Origin: Bifidobacterium sp. ESL0800
Lineage (GTDB): Bacteria > Actinomycetota > Actinomycetes > Actinomycetales > Bifidobacteriaceae
NCBI RefSeq assembly: GCF_029395355.1
Contig: NZ_CP113913.1
Span: forward strand, 124,001-188,000
DNA: 64,000 nucleotides
Direction of reading: 5' to 3'
Position numbers and translations under genes: made by a program. Under the pieces are notes generated by a model. It saw only the letters and a list, made by a program, of their open reading frames with translations, was not told the origin of the DNA and made no database searches. Shown here in pieces: positions 29,653 through 38,719 of the stretch (position 1 is the first letter of the stretch; every line of letters begins with the position of its first letter).

Positions 29653-30351
29653 TCAGTTCTCGGAAACGGTCAGCACGCGCGGGCCGTTCGGGTTGCCGAC
29701 GATGACCTTGTCCACGCGGTTGAGGAAGAGGCCGTGCTCCACCACGCCGACCGTGTTGATGAGGTCTTCGGCGAGATCCTGCGGGTGGTCGATGCGTTCG
29801 AGATGCAGGTCGACGACATAGTTGTTCTCGTCGGTGCGGACCTCGGTGCCGTCGGCGTTACGGCGAAGCACCGGCTTGTAGCCCTTGTCCTCGAACTTCT
29901 TGATGACGTGGGCGGAGCCGTAGGGGATGACCTCGACGGGCAGCGGGAACGCACCGATAGTGTCGACCACCTTGGAGGCGTCGACGATCCAGATGTTGTA
30001 GTTGGCGTTCTCGTTGACGATCTTCTCCCAGAGCAGGGCCGCGCCGCCGCCCTTGATGCCGTTGAAGTTCTTGTCCACTTCGTCGGCGCCGTCGATGGCG
30101 AGATCGATATGGTCCACGTCGTCGATGTCGACGATCTTGATGCCGTAGCCCTCGGCCTGCTTGGCGGTGCGACGCGAAGTCGTCACGCCCGTGAACTTGA
30201 GGCCTTCCTCCTGGGTGCGACGGCCGAGCTCGTCGACCAGGAACCGCACGGTCGAGCCGGTGCCGAGGCCCGCGATCATGCCGTCCTTGATAAACTTGGC
30301 CCCCTCGATGCCAGCTGCCTTCTTAAGCGCGTCTTGTTGTTCCTTATCCAT
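29653..30351 (-). CDS. rpiA: Ribose-5-phosphate isomerase A
   Basis: RpiA interconverts ribose 5-phosphate and ribulose 5-phosphate, here feeding the bifid shunt and nucleotide synthesis. The 232 residues contain MIAGLGTGSTVRFLVDELG, DGADEVDKNFNGIKGGGAAL and the C-terminal EHGLFLNRVDKVIVG. Length is typical. AAAGGAGT precedes the ATG. Confidence 0.97.
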   Translation of the reverse strand: MDKEQQDALKKAAGIEGAKFIKDGMIAGLGTGSTVRFLVDELGRRTQEEGLKFTGVTTSRRTAKQAEGYGIKIVDIDDVDHIDLAIDGADEVDKNFNGIKGGGAALLWEKIVNENANYNIWIVDASKVVDTIGAFPLPVEVIPYGSAHVIKKFEDKGYKPVLRRNADGTEVRTDENNYVVDLHLERIDHPQDLAEDLINTVGVVEHGLFLNRVDKVIVGNPNGPRVLTVSEN

Positions 30352-30383
30352 TGATACTCCTTTTAACAGGCCAGCTCAGTCAT

Positions 30384-30403
30384 ATAGTGACGAGCGTCAC
30401 TAT
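30384..30403. promoter_or_regulatory. Palindrome upstream of rpiA
   Basis: ATAGTGAC-GAGC-GTCACTAT is a perfect 8-bp dyad 33 bases before rpiA. It could be an operator of rpiA or part of a terminator for the RNase H gene whose 3' end is at 30459. Confidence 0.45.
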
Positions 30404-30458
30404 CCATAGTATCGGTGTTCCGATACTTTTATTTGTGTTCATGTTTTGTTTGTTTCTG

Positions 30459-32123
30459 TTACTTTTTGTGTTTCTCGTTGGCGATGAGGAACGGAACATT
30501 ATTCAGTACGATGGTGCCATCTCCGGCCACATATCCGTCGATGGCGATAATGCCGCGGATGTGTCGCGGCCGACCGTTGTATGTCGGGCTGGTCTGCGGT
30601 GCCGGCGAAAAACGCAACGTGCCGTTCACGCTCAGCCCGTTGTGGATATATCGAGGTTCCGGATTCGTTTCCGGCTTCGGGCTGGAACCGGTGGCGCGTG
30701 GCGTGTCGCTGCTCTCGTCGTTTTCGACCGCGGCGGCATCGTCGTTGGTGACGATATCAACGGTATCGTTATTGGCGTTGGCGCCCGCACTAACACCAGC
30801 ATCGGCGTTCGTGTCGTCATCGGTGTCGGTGTCGGCATCATCGTTTTCATTGGCGGTGGCGTCGATATAGCCTTCGTCGTCTGTGTCGGTATCGTCGGAT
30901 TTGTGGCCGTTGTCGGCGTCGTCACTAGTGCCGTTCAATCTGTCATCGGTGTCATCGTGATTGTCGGCGTCATCGTTATTGTTGGCTTTATCGTCGCCGC
31001 CAGTGCCGTTGGCATCGGTGTTCTCGGATACTGGAGATGTATTCGTTTCAGCTGAGCGTTCGGCCTCGCCGGTGTTTGCGGAGTTGCCCGTTTCGGCAGG
31101 TTTGCCGGATTCGCTCGTCTCATCCGAGACCGGCAACTCGGTTTCGGTGGGGGTCTCGCTCCGGTCAGCAGGAATGGTGACGTCGTCTCCTACAGGCGAA
31201 CCGCTGAAATTGGGATGAGAACGTACGGTTCGGCCGATCGTATCCGGCTTCTCTTCGTCTTCGTCGTGACGGACGTTTTCATCCGTCGTTTCGTCGTTCT
31301 CGGCCGCTCGATGATGCGCGACTACCGGCTTGCGCCCGCTGAAATCGTACTCGGGCACGCCTTCGGGCTGAGCAAGTCGTTCGGCGAGTGTCGGTTTGCG
31401 GGAAGCCGAAACGTCAGTCTGACCGGTCGTGTTTCCGTTCTCTGCGTTCTGGCTGTCGCTATCCATGGAACCGTCCTCGTTTCCGTCATCAAGCCCGCCG
31501 CCCGACTGTGTGCCGCGTTCGAGATGATACTGTTCCTCGGTGATTTTGCCGTCGATAAGCATGCGTGCGTCGGCGGGAATATCCACGCCCTTGGCATAGG
31601 CCGAGGCGAGCAGCGACTGCCAGCCTTCCAGCGGCAGGTAACCGTCCTTGACCCCGCTGCGCGCGTCGCCGGAGTAGGTGTGGGCCAGGTCGTCTACTTT
31701 TTCATTGCCTGGATTGCCGTTGTGTCCCTTGACCCAGACGAACTTCACCGGGCCGGGCCGGGCGGCGATTTCCGCGTCGATGGCCTTGATCAGCGGGGCG
31801 TTCTTCACGGGCTTGTGCTGCGAGTTCTTCCAGCCGTTCTTCTTCCATCCCTTGACCCAGGTGGTCGAGCAATTGATGGCGTACTGCGAGTCGGTTTCGA
31901 TGGTCAGCGGTTCAGCGCCACGGTGCGCCCGCAACGCCTCGAGCACCGCGCAGAGCTCTCCGATCTGGTTGGTGCCGTTGGTGGCGCCGCCCGCGTCACT
32001 GTCGCCGTCGTGCTGGTGGCCGTCGGTCCGTGCAGCATTCGCCGCATGGTCCGCCCACGCCCATCCCATCGGCCCGTTGGGGTTGCCCAGCGCGCTGCCG
32101 TCCGTAGAAACCGTAATAGTCAT
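30459..32123 (-). CDS. rnhA: RNase HI with long acidic tail
   Basis: The N-terminal 150 residues form an RNase HI domain: Asp8 in VSTDGSALGNPNG, Glu56 in GELCAVLEAL, Asp78 in TIETDSQYA, and Asp144 near the end, the four metal-binding acids. RNase HI cleaves RNA in RNA-DNA hybrids. The 554 residues continue with a region of about 350 residues very rich in Asp, Asn, Thr, Glu and Ser, then a short folded C-terminal part (TYNGRPRHIRGIIAIDG). The tail has no known homologue that was recognised. The ATG at 32123 starts the domain at its normal place. Confidence 0.88.
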   Translation of the reverse strand: MTITVSTDGSALGNPNGPMGWAWADHAANAARTDGHQHDGDSDAGGATNGTNQIGELCAVLEALRAHRGAEPLTIETDSQYAINCSTTWVKGWKKNGWKNSQHKPVKNAPLIKAIDAEIAARPGPVKFVWVKGHNGNPGNEKVDDLAHTYSGDARSGVKDGYLPLEGWQSLLASAYAKGVDIPADARMLIDGKITEEQYHLERGTQSGGGLDDGNEDGSMDSDSQNAENGNTTGQTDVSASRKPTLAERLAQPEGVPEYDFSGRKPVVAHHRAAENDETTDENVRHDEDEEKPDTIGRTVRSHPNFSGSPVGDDVTIPADRSETPTETELPVSDETSESGKPAETGNSANTGEAERSAETNTSPVSENTDANGTGGDDKANNNDDADNHDDTDDRLNGTSDDADNGHKSDDTDTDDEGYIDATANENDDADTDTDDDTNADAGVSAGANANNDTVDIVTNDDAAAVENDESSDTPRATGSSPKPETNPEPRYIHNGLSVNGTLRFSPAPQTSPTYNGRPRHIRGIIAIDGYVAGDGTIVLNNVPFLIANEKHKK

Positions 32124-32153
32124 GTTTCCAAGGTTACGTGTCGGCGGCGAAAA

Positions 32154-32229
32154 CACAAAGGTCGGTCGGTAGGATTTTTGAAACCGCTTGATTGCGCTGT
32201 TTCAACTTTCCTATCGGCCGACCTTTGTG
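32154..32229 (-). terminator. Long hairpin between pgm and RNase H gene
   Basis: Arms of 20 bp at 32154-32173 and 32210-32229 pair with two G-U wobbles, and the loop holds a smaller stem GAAAC/GTTTC. It lies directly after the pgm stop on the minus strand. Confidence 0.75.
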
Positions 32230-32236
32230 CTATTGG

Positions 32237-33913
32237 TTATTCGTCCAACGCCTTGTCGACCACATCGGTGGCCTCGGCGAGGACCTGGTCGAGCGCCTCG
32301 GGGGAGACGAACGACTCGGCGTAGATCTTGTAGATGTTCTCGGTGCCGGAGGGGCGGGCGGCGAACCAGTTGTTCTTGGTAGTCACCTTGATGCCGCCGA
32401 TAGGAGCATCGTTGCCGGGCGCGCGCGTGAGTTTGGCGGTGATGTCCTCGCCGGCCAGGGTGGTCGCCGAGACCGCATCGGGGGTGAGATCCGCGAACTT
32501 CTGCTTCTGCTCGAGCGTGGTAGGCGTGTCGACGCGCTTGTACCAGCTTTCGCCGAATTTGGCGACCTGTTCCTGATGCAGTTGCGCCGGGTTCTTGCCG
32601 GTCTTGGCGGTGATTTCCGCGGCGAGCAGGTCGGGGATGATGCCGTCCTTGTCGGTGGTCCACACGTGGCCGTCGCGGCGCAGGAAACTCATGCCGCTGC
32701 TCTCCTCGCCGCCGAACGCGACCTCGCCAGTGAAGAGCGGGTCGACGAACCACTTGAAGCCGACCGGCACCTCGACGAGCTTGGCGCCGATGGAGGCAGC
32801 CACGCGGTCGATCAGGGAGGAGGAGACGAGCGTCTTGCCGATGCCGGTACCCTCGGGCCAGCCGGGGCGTGCGCCGCCGAAGAGGTAGGCGATGCACACG
32901 GCGAGGTAGTGGTTCGGGTTCATCACGCCCCAGTCAGGGCAGACGATGCCGTGGCGGTCGGCGTCGGGGTCGGTGCCGCCCACCAGGTCGTACTTGCTCC
33001 ACGCTCCGGCGTTCAGTTCGTCGACCAGACCCTTCATCGCATACTGCGAGCTGGGGTCCATGCGGATCTTGCCGTCGTGGTCGATGGTCATGAATCGCCA
33101 GGTCGGGTCGACCTCGGGGCGCACCACGCCGATACTGAGGCCATACTTTTCGCAGATCAGCGGCCAGTAATTCACGGAAGCGCCGCCCAGCGGGTCGATG
33201 CCGAGCCTCACGCCGGAGGAGCGGATGGCGTCGAAGTCGATGACGTCACCCAAATCGGAAACGTAATGGTCGCGGTAGTCGAAGCGTTCAACCAGCGGGG
33301 ACTTGATGGCCTCGTCGTAGGGCACACGCTTGACGTTGCGGAACGAGCCGAGCAGCTCGTTGGCGCGGTTGGCGATGGCTTCGGTCGCTTCGGCCGGGGC
33401 CGGACCGCCGGTGACCGGATCGTACTTGAAACCGCCGTCGGTGGGCGGGTTGTGCGAAGGGGTCACCACAATGCCGTCGGCCAGCCCCTCGCCCTTGAAG
33501 CGCTGCGAGCCGTCGGCGGCGCGGTTGTGGGTGAGGATGGCGTGCGAGACGACCGGAGTGGGCACGAAGTCATCGCGCGAGTCGATACGCACGGTCACGC
33601 CGTTGGCGACGAGCACCTCGATGGCCGTCTTCATCGCCGGACCGGAAAGCGCGTGGGTGTCGCGGCCGAGATAGAGCGGTCCGGTCACGCCCGCTTTTTT
33701 GCGGTATTCGGCGATGGCCTGGCTGATCGCGACGATATGCGCCTCGTTGAACGAGGTCTTCAGCGACGAGCCGCGGTGCCCGGAAGTGCCGAACGAGACG
33801 CGCTGCGCCGGGTCGGCGGGGTCGGGGATGGCGTCATAGTATTGTCCGATGACCTCATCGACGTCAATGAGGTCGGCTTGTGTGGCGGGTTTGCCCGCAT
33901 TATTTGCAACCAT
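32237..33913 (-). CDS. pgm: Phosphoglucomutase, alpha-D-glucose phosphate-specific
   Basis: Pgm interconverts glucose 1-phosphate and glucose 6-phosphate. The 558 residues, normal for the family, contain [13 protein letters not shown] near the start, the phosphoserine loop [17 protein letters not shown], the metal loop TDPDADRHG and the sugar loop [10 protein letters not shown]. The frame opens further upstream to 34105 but the ATG at 33913 begins the conserved region. Confidence 0.96.
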   Translation of the reverse strand: MVANNAGKPATQADLIDVDEVIGQYYDAIPDPADPAQRVSFGTSGHRGSSLKTSFNEAHIVAISQAIAEYRKKAGVTGPLYLGRDTHALSGPAMKTAIEVLVANGVTVRIDSRDDFVPTPVVSHAILTHNRAADGSQRFKGEGLADGIVVTPSHNPPTDGGFKYDPVTGGPAPAEATEAIANRANELLGSFRNVKRVPYDEAIKSPLVERFDYRDHYVSDLGDVIDFDAIRSSGVRLGIDPLGGASVNYWPLICEKYGLSIGVVRPEVDPTWRFMTIDHDGKIRMDPSSQYAMKGLVDELNAGAWSKYDLVGGTDPDADRHGIVCPDWGVMNPNHYLAVCIAYLFGGARPGWPEGTGIGKTLVSSSLIDRVAASIGAKLVEVPVGFKWFVDPLFTGEVAFGGEESSGMSFLRRDGHVWTTDKDGIIPDLLAAEITAKTGKNPAQLHQEQVAKFGESWYKRVDTPTTLEQKQKFADLTPDAVSATTLAGEDITAKLTRAPGNDAPIGGIKVTTKNNWFAARPSGTENIYKIYAESFVSPEALDQVLAEATDVVDKALDE

Positions 33914-34011
33914 GCTTCCATTGTGCCACAGTCGCGCGGCGAAAGCGCAAGTTTTGTGCGCTGTCACAACCAATCGCACAAGGCGATTGTGCGAACTGAG
34001 ATATCTGATGT

Positions 34012-34158
34012 ATAAAAAGTGCGTTTTACATGCGTCAATATGCACTTTCTTAACGCTAGCGTCAAAAAAGTGCATTTGGAAAAGTCCAATATGCATTTTT
34101 CTCACGGTGCCGTCAAAAAAGTGCGTTTAAACGGGGGCTAAAGTGCACTTTTCGCACA
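34012..34158. repeat. Tandem 51-bp repeat array (upstream of DUF3290 gene)
   Basis: The core AAAAGTGC recurs at 34015, 34066 and 34117, exactly 51 bp apart, with partly matching arms (GTGCACTTTT and CACGGTGCCG) between. The same period and motif occur at 54712-54852. The gap 33914-34389 holds nothing else that could be supported. Confidence 0.85.
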
Positions 34159-34389
34159 GTTTTGTGTTGCAGCAGCTGAGACGCGTTGAAACACGATAGT
34201 GCGTTGATGGCTGGAAATGCGAAGCGAAACGAGCGGGTCAATCCTGCGAGATCTGGTGCCTATAGCGGTCAGTCGGCTGGAAAATGTCATATAAATTCTT
34301 CTATCAGCGCCAAAGCCGACCTACGTATTGCGACGCCCTTACGATGAAACGGGAGAAATAACCTGTCAACCTACGTTTGAGGCATTTCC

Positions 34390-34830
34390 ATGACATTTTA
34401 CGGTATCAATTACCTGCAGAACCAGCACGGCATCAACCAGGTCGTCCGATTCGTCATCATCATCGCGCTGTGCGTGGCGCTGGTCGCGTTCTTCGTGCTC
34501 TATCTGCGGCACCGGCTCAAAACGAAATACCGGGACTTGGGCATCATCGCGCTGCTGTTGGTGGTGCTCGTGCTCGGCAGCGGCTTCACGCAGTTCCAGC
34601 AAAGCGAGACGGCCAGCGCCAAAAGCGAGCAGATGGTCAGTTTTGTGCAGCACGTCGCCAAGGAGCGGCACGTTTCCGAAAACGACGTGCTGGTCAATTC
34701 GAAATACCTGAATCAGGACGTCATCGTCAAAATCGGCGACAAATACTATACGGTCAACCTCAACACGGACTACACCGCCTACAAACTCACCGAAACCCAC
34801 ATGCTCGCCGACGTCAAAGAAGAAAAGTAA
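34390..34830 (+). CDS. DUF3290-family membrane protein
   Basis: The 146-residue protein has two hydrophobic segments (VVRFVIIIALCVALVAFFVL at about 18-37, then LGIIALLLVVLVLGSGF), and a C-terminal part with KYYTVNLNTDYTAY. The match to DUF3290 is by overall pattern and by pairing with DUF421. Function unknown; such pairs are common in Gram-positive bacteria. It starts ten bases before DUF421's ATG-leading gap, so the two are an operon. Confidence 0.75.
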   Translation: MTFYGINYLQNQHGINQVVRFVIIIALCVALVAFFVLYLRHRLKTKYRDLGIIALLLVVLVLGSGFTQFQQSETASAKSEQMVSFVQHVAKERHVSENDVLVNSKYLNQDVIVKIGDKYYTVNLNTDYTAYKLTETHMLADVKEEK

Positions 34831-34839
34831 GGAACCGCC

Positions 34840-35475
34840 ATGCTTATCAGCACCACACTCATCGTCAAACTCGTCGTGGGCATCGCCTTCCTGATCGTCC
34901 ACATCAACCTCTTCGGCAAATCCAACCTCGCACCCACCAGCGCCATGGACCAGATCCAGAACTACGTGCTCGGCGCCATCATCGGCGGCGTGATCTACAA
35001 CGAGCAGATCACCGTGCTCCAGTTCGTCTTCGTGCTGATCACGTGGATGCTTTTGTGCATGCTCATCAAGTTCGGCAAGGAGAACAGCCGGCCAATCAAG
35101 AAACTCATCGACGGCAGTCCGGTCATGCTCATCTCGCACGGCAAGGTCGATGTCGCCACCTGCATGCGCAAGGGCGTTTCGGCCAGCGACCTGATGCTCA
35201 AGCTGCGCTCGCAGGGCGTCTACGAGATTTCCAAAGTGCTGAAGGCCTACTTCGAGCAGAACGGCCAGTTGACCGTCATCTGCTATGGTGACGAGACACT
35301 GCGCCTGCCGCTGATCGTCGATGGTCAGGTCGACACGGACGTGCTGGAGGCCATCGGCCACGACAAGGATTGGCTCGAGGACGAGGTCAAAAAGCAGGGT
35401 TACGACGGCACCAGCGGCGTGTATATCGGCGAGTACGTCTCCAAGAAGCTGGAACTGACCGGTTACGCGAAGTAG
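34840..35475 (+). CDS. DUF421/YetF-family membrane protein
   Basis: The 211-residue protein has N-terminal membrane segments (VKLVVGIAFLIVHINLFG; AMDQIQNYVLGAIIGGVIYN, a family hallmark; VFVLITWMLLCMLIKFG), then a cytosolic domain (SHGKVDVATCMRKGVSASDL). DUF421 proteins are membrane proteins of unknown role, some linked to stress or germination. AAGGAACC precedes the ATG. Confidence 0.85.
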   Translation: MLISTTLIVKLVVGIAFLIVHINLFGKSNLAPTSAMDQIQNYVLGAIIGGVIYNEQITVLQFVFVLITWMLLCMLIKFGKENSRPIKKLIDGSPVMLISHGKVDVATCMRKGVSASDLMLKLRSQGVYEISKVLKAYFEQNGQLTVICYGDETLRLPLIVDGQVDTDVLEAIGHDKDWLEDEVKKQGYDGTSGVYIGEYVSKKLELTGYAK

Positions 35476-35594
35476 GCGCGAAGTAGGCGGGAAACAGACG
35501 CGAAGTAAGCGGGGAAGTGGCCGAAGCGATTGCGAAGTAATCGGGAAATGACCGTGAGATGGCTGTGAAAACAGTCGAAGAGTAGTTGCGATAC

Positions 35595-36698
35595 TTAGAT
35601 CTGCTCCAGCTCGGCCTTGGCCGGGACGCGCACGCGCAGCGACTTGGGCTCGACGCTGAAACGGATGTGGCTGGTCGAGCCGAGCATGTCGCCGTCGACC
35701 TGAGCCAGCGCGGGCTTTTCGAGCTGGATTTCTGCCTTGATGCCCTGGATCTGGTCCATGGTCGAATTGGTGGAAAGCGGGCTTTGCTGTGCGCGTCCGG
35801 TGATGGTCTGGTGCATCACGTCGCCGAAAAGGTTCATCCATCCGAGGATGCCGCCGGAAGTATCGATGATTTCGAAATCGAGCAGTCCGTCGTCGAACGA
35901 GGCGTCAGGCATCAGCGAGAACACGGGAATCTGGCCGCAATTGCCGGCCATGAACGTACGGAAATGCAGCTCGCCGACCGTGTGAGAGCTTCCGTCGGCG
36001 CTGGTGATGGTGACGGCCCCGCGGTATTTCGGCGCGAACAGATGCTTCATGCCGCCGGAGAAATAGGCGAGCCAACTGATGTTTTTCTTCAATTCCGGAT
36101 CGGTGTCGTTGATCATGTCGGCGTCGAAACCGATGCCTGCGATAATGAGGAAGGCGTGGGCATGGTCGTCGTCGGGCCGGTCGAGCAGTGCCATGCGTCC
36201 CATGTCGACCATGCGTTCGCCGTGCGAGGTGGCGATGGCCAGGGCCGCGTTGATGTCGTCGACGGGGATGCCCATGTTGCGGGCGAAAAGGTTGCCGGTG
36301 CCGATGGGGATGATGCCCAAGGTGTGCCCGGTGCCGCTTATGGCGCTGGCCACGGTGCGCACGGTGCCGTCGCCGCCCACAGCCACCAGGACGTTGGCGC
36401 CGTGTTCCAGCGCTTCCAGCGCACAAACGCGTCCGTCCCGTTGAAGCGTCGTTTCGATGAATTCGATCTCGGCGATGTCATGGTCTTTGCAGAATTCCTC
36501 GATGTGCAGGCGTGCACGCGCGGCCTGGGGTTTCGAAGGGTTGATGATGAAGGCGTACCGGACCTGATCGTCGTCACGTTGGTTGAGTCTCTGTACCCTG
36601 CGCCACCGCCACCAGGCGCGCCGTGCCAGCGCGGCGGCAACGGCGAGAACGCATACCGCAACCACGGCGATGACGATGACAAGTACGGTTCGAGACAT
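35595..36698 (-). CDS. Diacylglycerol kinase-family protein
   Basis: The 367-residue protein has a membrane anchor at about 4-26 and then a lipid-kinase catalytic domain with GGDGT at 108-112 and GTGN at 133-136, the ATP-binding signatures. DAGK-like enzymes phosphorylate diacylglycerol or related lipids. The ATG at 36698 is chosen because the frame before it is not conserved. Substrate undetermined. Confidence 0.88.
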   Translation of the reverse strand: MSRTVLVIVIAVVAVCVLAVAAALARRAWWRWRRVQRLNQRDDDQVRYAFIINPSKPQAARARLHIEEFCKDHDIAEIEFIETTLQRDGRVCALEALEHGANVLVAVGGDGTVRTVASAISGTGHTLGIIPIGTGNLFARNMGIPVDDINAALAIATSHGERMVDMGRMALLDRPDDDHAHAFLIIAGIGFDADMINDTDPELKKNISWLAYFSGGMKHLFAPKYRGAVTITSADGSSHTVGELHFRTFMAGNCGQIPVFSLMPDASFDDGLLDFEIIDTSGGILGWMNLFGDVMHQTITGRAQQSPLSTNSTMDQIQGIKAEIQLEKPALAQVDGDMLGSTSHIRFSVEPKSLRVRVPAKAELEQI

Positions 36699-37160
36699 GG
36701 CTCTATTGTGTCGCGATACAGTGACGTTGCGCCCGAAAGTCGAAAAAAGATGAACGAATCCTACACGTTGGTTCGCCTGTTTGCTTGGTTTGCCTTGGAA
36801 ACGGTCACGAAACAATCCCGTCTCACTATTTGTCACCGGACGGTCGAGCGCGTGCAGGCTTCAATATACTTGGGAACCATGCTAGGTAAAGGAATTGAAG
36901 CAGGCATCACGGCCAATGCTGTGTGCCGCTCTTTGATTGCCATGAACGCCAGCATTCTCGCTTCGACCCGTCGATCGCATTCGTCGTCGACCGCCGTCTG
37001 CAGCGATATTTCGGATTGATGTATCGGTTTCGTTCCATTCAAATATTGCGTGATCGCAACGGCATAGCTGCCCGGTAACGTGTGTTTTTGCTCCGTCTAG
37101 GGCAGTGACCTATAAGAAGTGGTTTGAAAAATCCAGCAAAACATGAGGGAAAGTGGATTC
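36699..37160. other. Intergenic region without a supported gene
   Basis: Two divergent genes flank this 462-base gap. It contains TATACT-like elements near 36865 and short open frames on both strands, but none has a ribosome-binding site or a recognisable protein. Promoters of both genes are presumably here. Confidence 0.5.
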
Positions 37161-38543
37161 ATGACGAGTGAAGAAGAGCAACCGGTACAAAAACTGGCGC
37201 AAAGACGGGCAGAGAGCGCGCAAGCCGATACGTCCGGAAACAAACAAGCAAAAAGCAAGGATTATCAGGACGACAAGGCCTCCGCGCTCAAATGGCACGG
37301 CCAGGACGTGCGTTGGATGCTGAGCCTGTTCGGTACGGCGATCGGCGCGGGCGTTCTGTTCCTGCCGATCGACGCCGGTGGGGCGGGCGTCATCGGCATC
37401 GTGCTCATGCTGCTTGTGGCCTATCCGCTGGCCTATTTCGCGCACCGGGCGATGTGCCGGTTCGTGCTTTCGGCCCGTAACCCCGACGACGACATCACCG
37501 ACGTTGTCGAGCAGCATTTCGGCTTCGGTTTCGGCATGGTCTTCACCATTATCTATTTCGTCGAGGTATTGGTCATTCTGCTGATGTATTCGGTCTCCAT
37601 CACCAATACGGCCGAAAGTTTCATCGTCAATCAGTTGCATATGCAAACCCCGCCGCGCTGGCTGCTTTCCCTCGTGCTCGTCGCGGTGCTGATCGCCATC
37701 ATGGTCTGCGGCACCCGTACCGTCACCCGCGTGATGAGCTGGCTGACCTGGCCGGTCATCGCCGTGCTGGTGATTTTCGCGCTCTACCTCATCCCTCGCT
37801 GGAACCCTTCGATGCTGACCAGTATCCCGCGAAACGCCGCGGGCGGCTTTGATTTCGGCGCGCTTCTGCTCAGCCTGTGGCTTCTGGTCCCCGTCATCGT
37901 GCTCACTTTCGACCATTCCGCCATCGTCTCGTCCTTCTCCGTCAACGTTCGCAGGCGGTACGGCAAATATTCCGACGACAAGATCGGCAGGATTTTGAAG
38001 GTCGGGGAGCCCATGATGGTCACCGTTGTGCTCTTCTTCGTCTTAAGCAGCGATCTGGCGCTCACTCCCGGCGATGTGGCGCGCGCCAAGGCGCAGAACG
38101 TCTCCATCCTGAGCTATCTCGCCAATATGCTGGGCACCCCGGCCATCTCCTGGATCGCCTCGATCACCGCGTTCGTCTGCATCTTCAAGGCGTTCCTCGG
38201 CCATTATCTGGGGGTCGAGGAAGGGCTCGGCGGCATCATCCGCAAGGTGGCGCATACCAAAGGCGTGGTGGTAGAGCGCAAGAAGCTCAACGTCCTCGTC
38301 AGCGTCCTGATGTTCTTCGCCTGCTGGTTCGTGGCCTGGGCCAACCCCTCGGCCATCGGCATGATCGAGACCATGGCCGGCCCGCTGATCGCCTTCATCC
38401 TTCTGCTCCTGCCGATGTACGGCGTGCATAAGGTGCCGGCGCTGAAGGAGTACGCTCACAAGATCAGCAACGTGTTCATCGTGGTCGTCGGCGTGGTCGC
38501 GGTCAGCGCCATCTTCTACAACATCGTCGGGTTGTTCCTGTGA
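37161..38543 (+). CDS. Hydroxy/aromatic amino-acid permease (HAAAP-like)
   Basis: The 460-residue protein has about 11 membrane segments after a charged cytosolic N-terminus. The region MLSLFGTAIGAGVLFLPIDA, then FDHSAIVSSFSVN, matches the serine/threonine-type HAAAP transporters (SdaC/TdcC). Substrate is inferred; serine is plausible because serS and a tRNA-Ser gene follow. The ATG at 37161 is preferred to 37143 because GAGGGAAAGTGG precedes it. Confidence 0.8.
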   Translation: MTSEEEQPVQKLAQRRAESAQADTSGNKQAKSKDYQDDKASALKWHGQDVRWMLSLFGTAIGAGVLFLPIDAGGAGVIGIVLMLLVAYPLAYFAHRAMCRFVLSARNPDDDITDVVEQHFGFGFGMVFTIIYFVEVLVILLMYSVSITNTAESFIVNQLHMQTPPRWLLSLVLVAVLIAIMVCGTRTVTRVMSWLTWPVIAVLVIFALYLIPRWNPSMLTSIPRNAAGGFDFGALLLSLWLLVPVIVLTFDHSAIVSSFSVNVRRRYGKYSDDKIGRILKVGEPMMVTVVLFFVLSSDLALTPGDVARAKAQNVSILSYLANMLGTPAISWIASITAFVCIFKAFLGHYLGVEEGLGGIIRKVAHTKGVVVERKKLNVLVSVLMFFACWFVAWANPSAIGMIETMAGPLIAFILLLLPMYGVHKVPALKEYAHKISNVFIVVVGVVAVSAIFYNIVGLFL

Positions 38544-38660
38544 CCCGGTTGGCCGGTCGCTATGTCGCCTTGTCGTTCTTCGTTTTCCATTCGCTTTCGT
38601 GGCAGAACGATTGCGAAACCGATAGCCGCAATTAATAAAACAACGATACAAATACCGGCG

Positions 38661-38690
38661 CTTACGGGCGGGCCGCAAAACCGCCGTAAG
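38661..38690 (+). promoter_or_regulatory. Hairpin just upstream of serS
   Basis: CTTACGGGCGG pairs with CCGCCGTAAG with one bulged G, ending 29 bases before the serS start. It may be the terminator of the permease gene or a leader structure for serS. It lacks a T run and no T-box element was recognised. Confidence 0.45.
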
Positions 38691-38719
38691 TGTCCCTTTA
38701 CGGAAGTAGGCTTGAGGAT

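Noticed and set aside
36833..37042. 69-residue minus-strand ORF between the kinase-like gene and the permease
   Set aside because: No ribosome-binding site, no recognisable family and no positional support.
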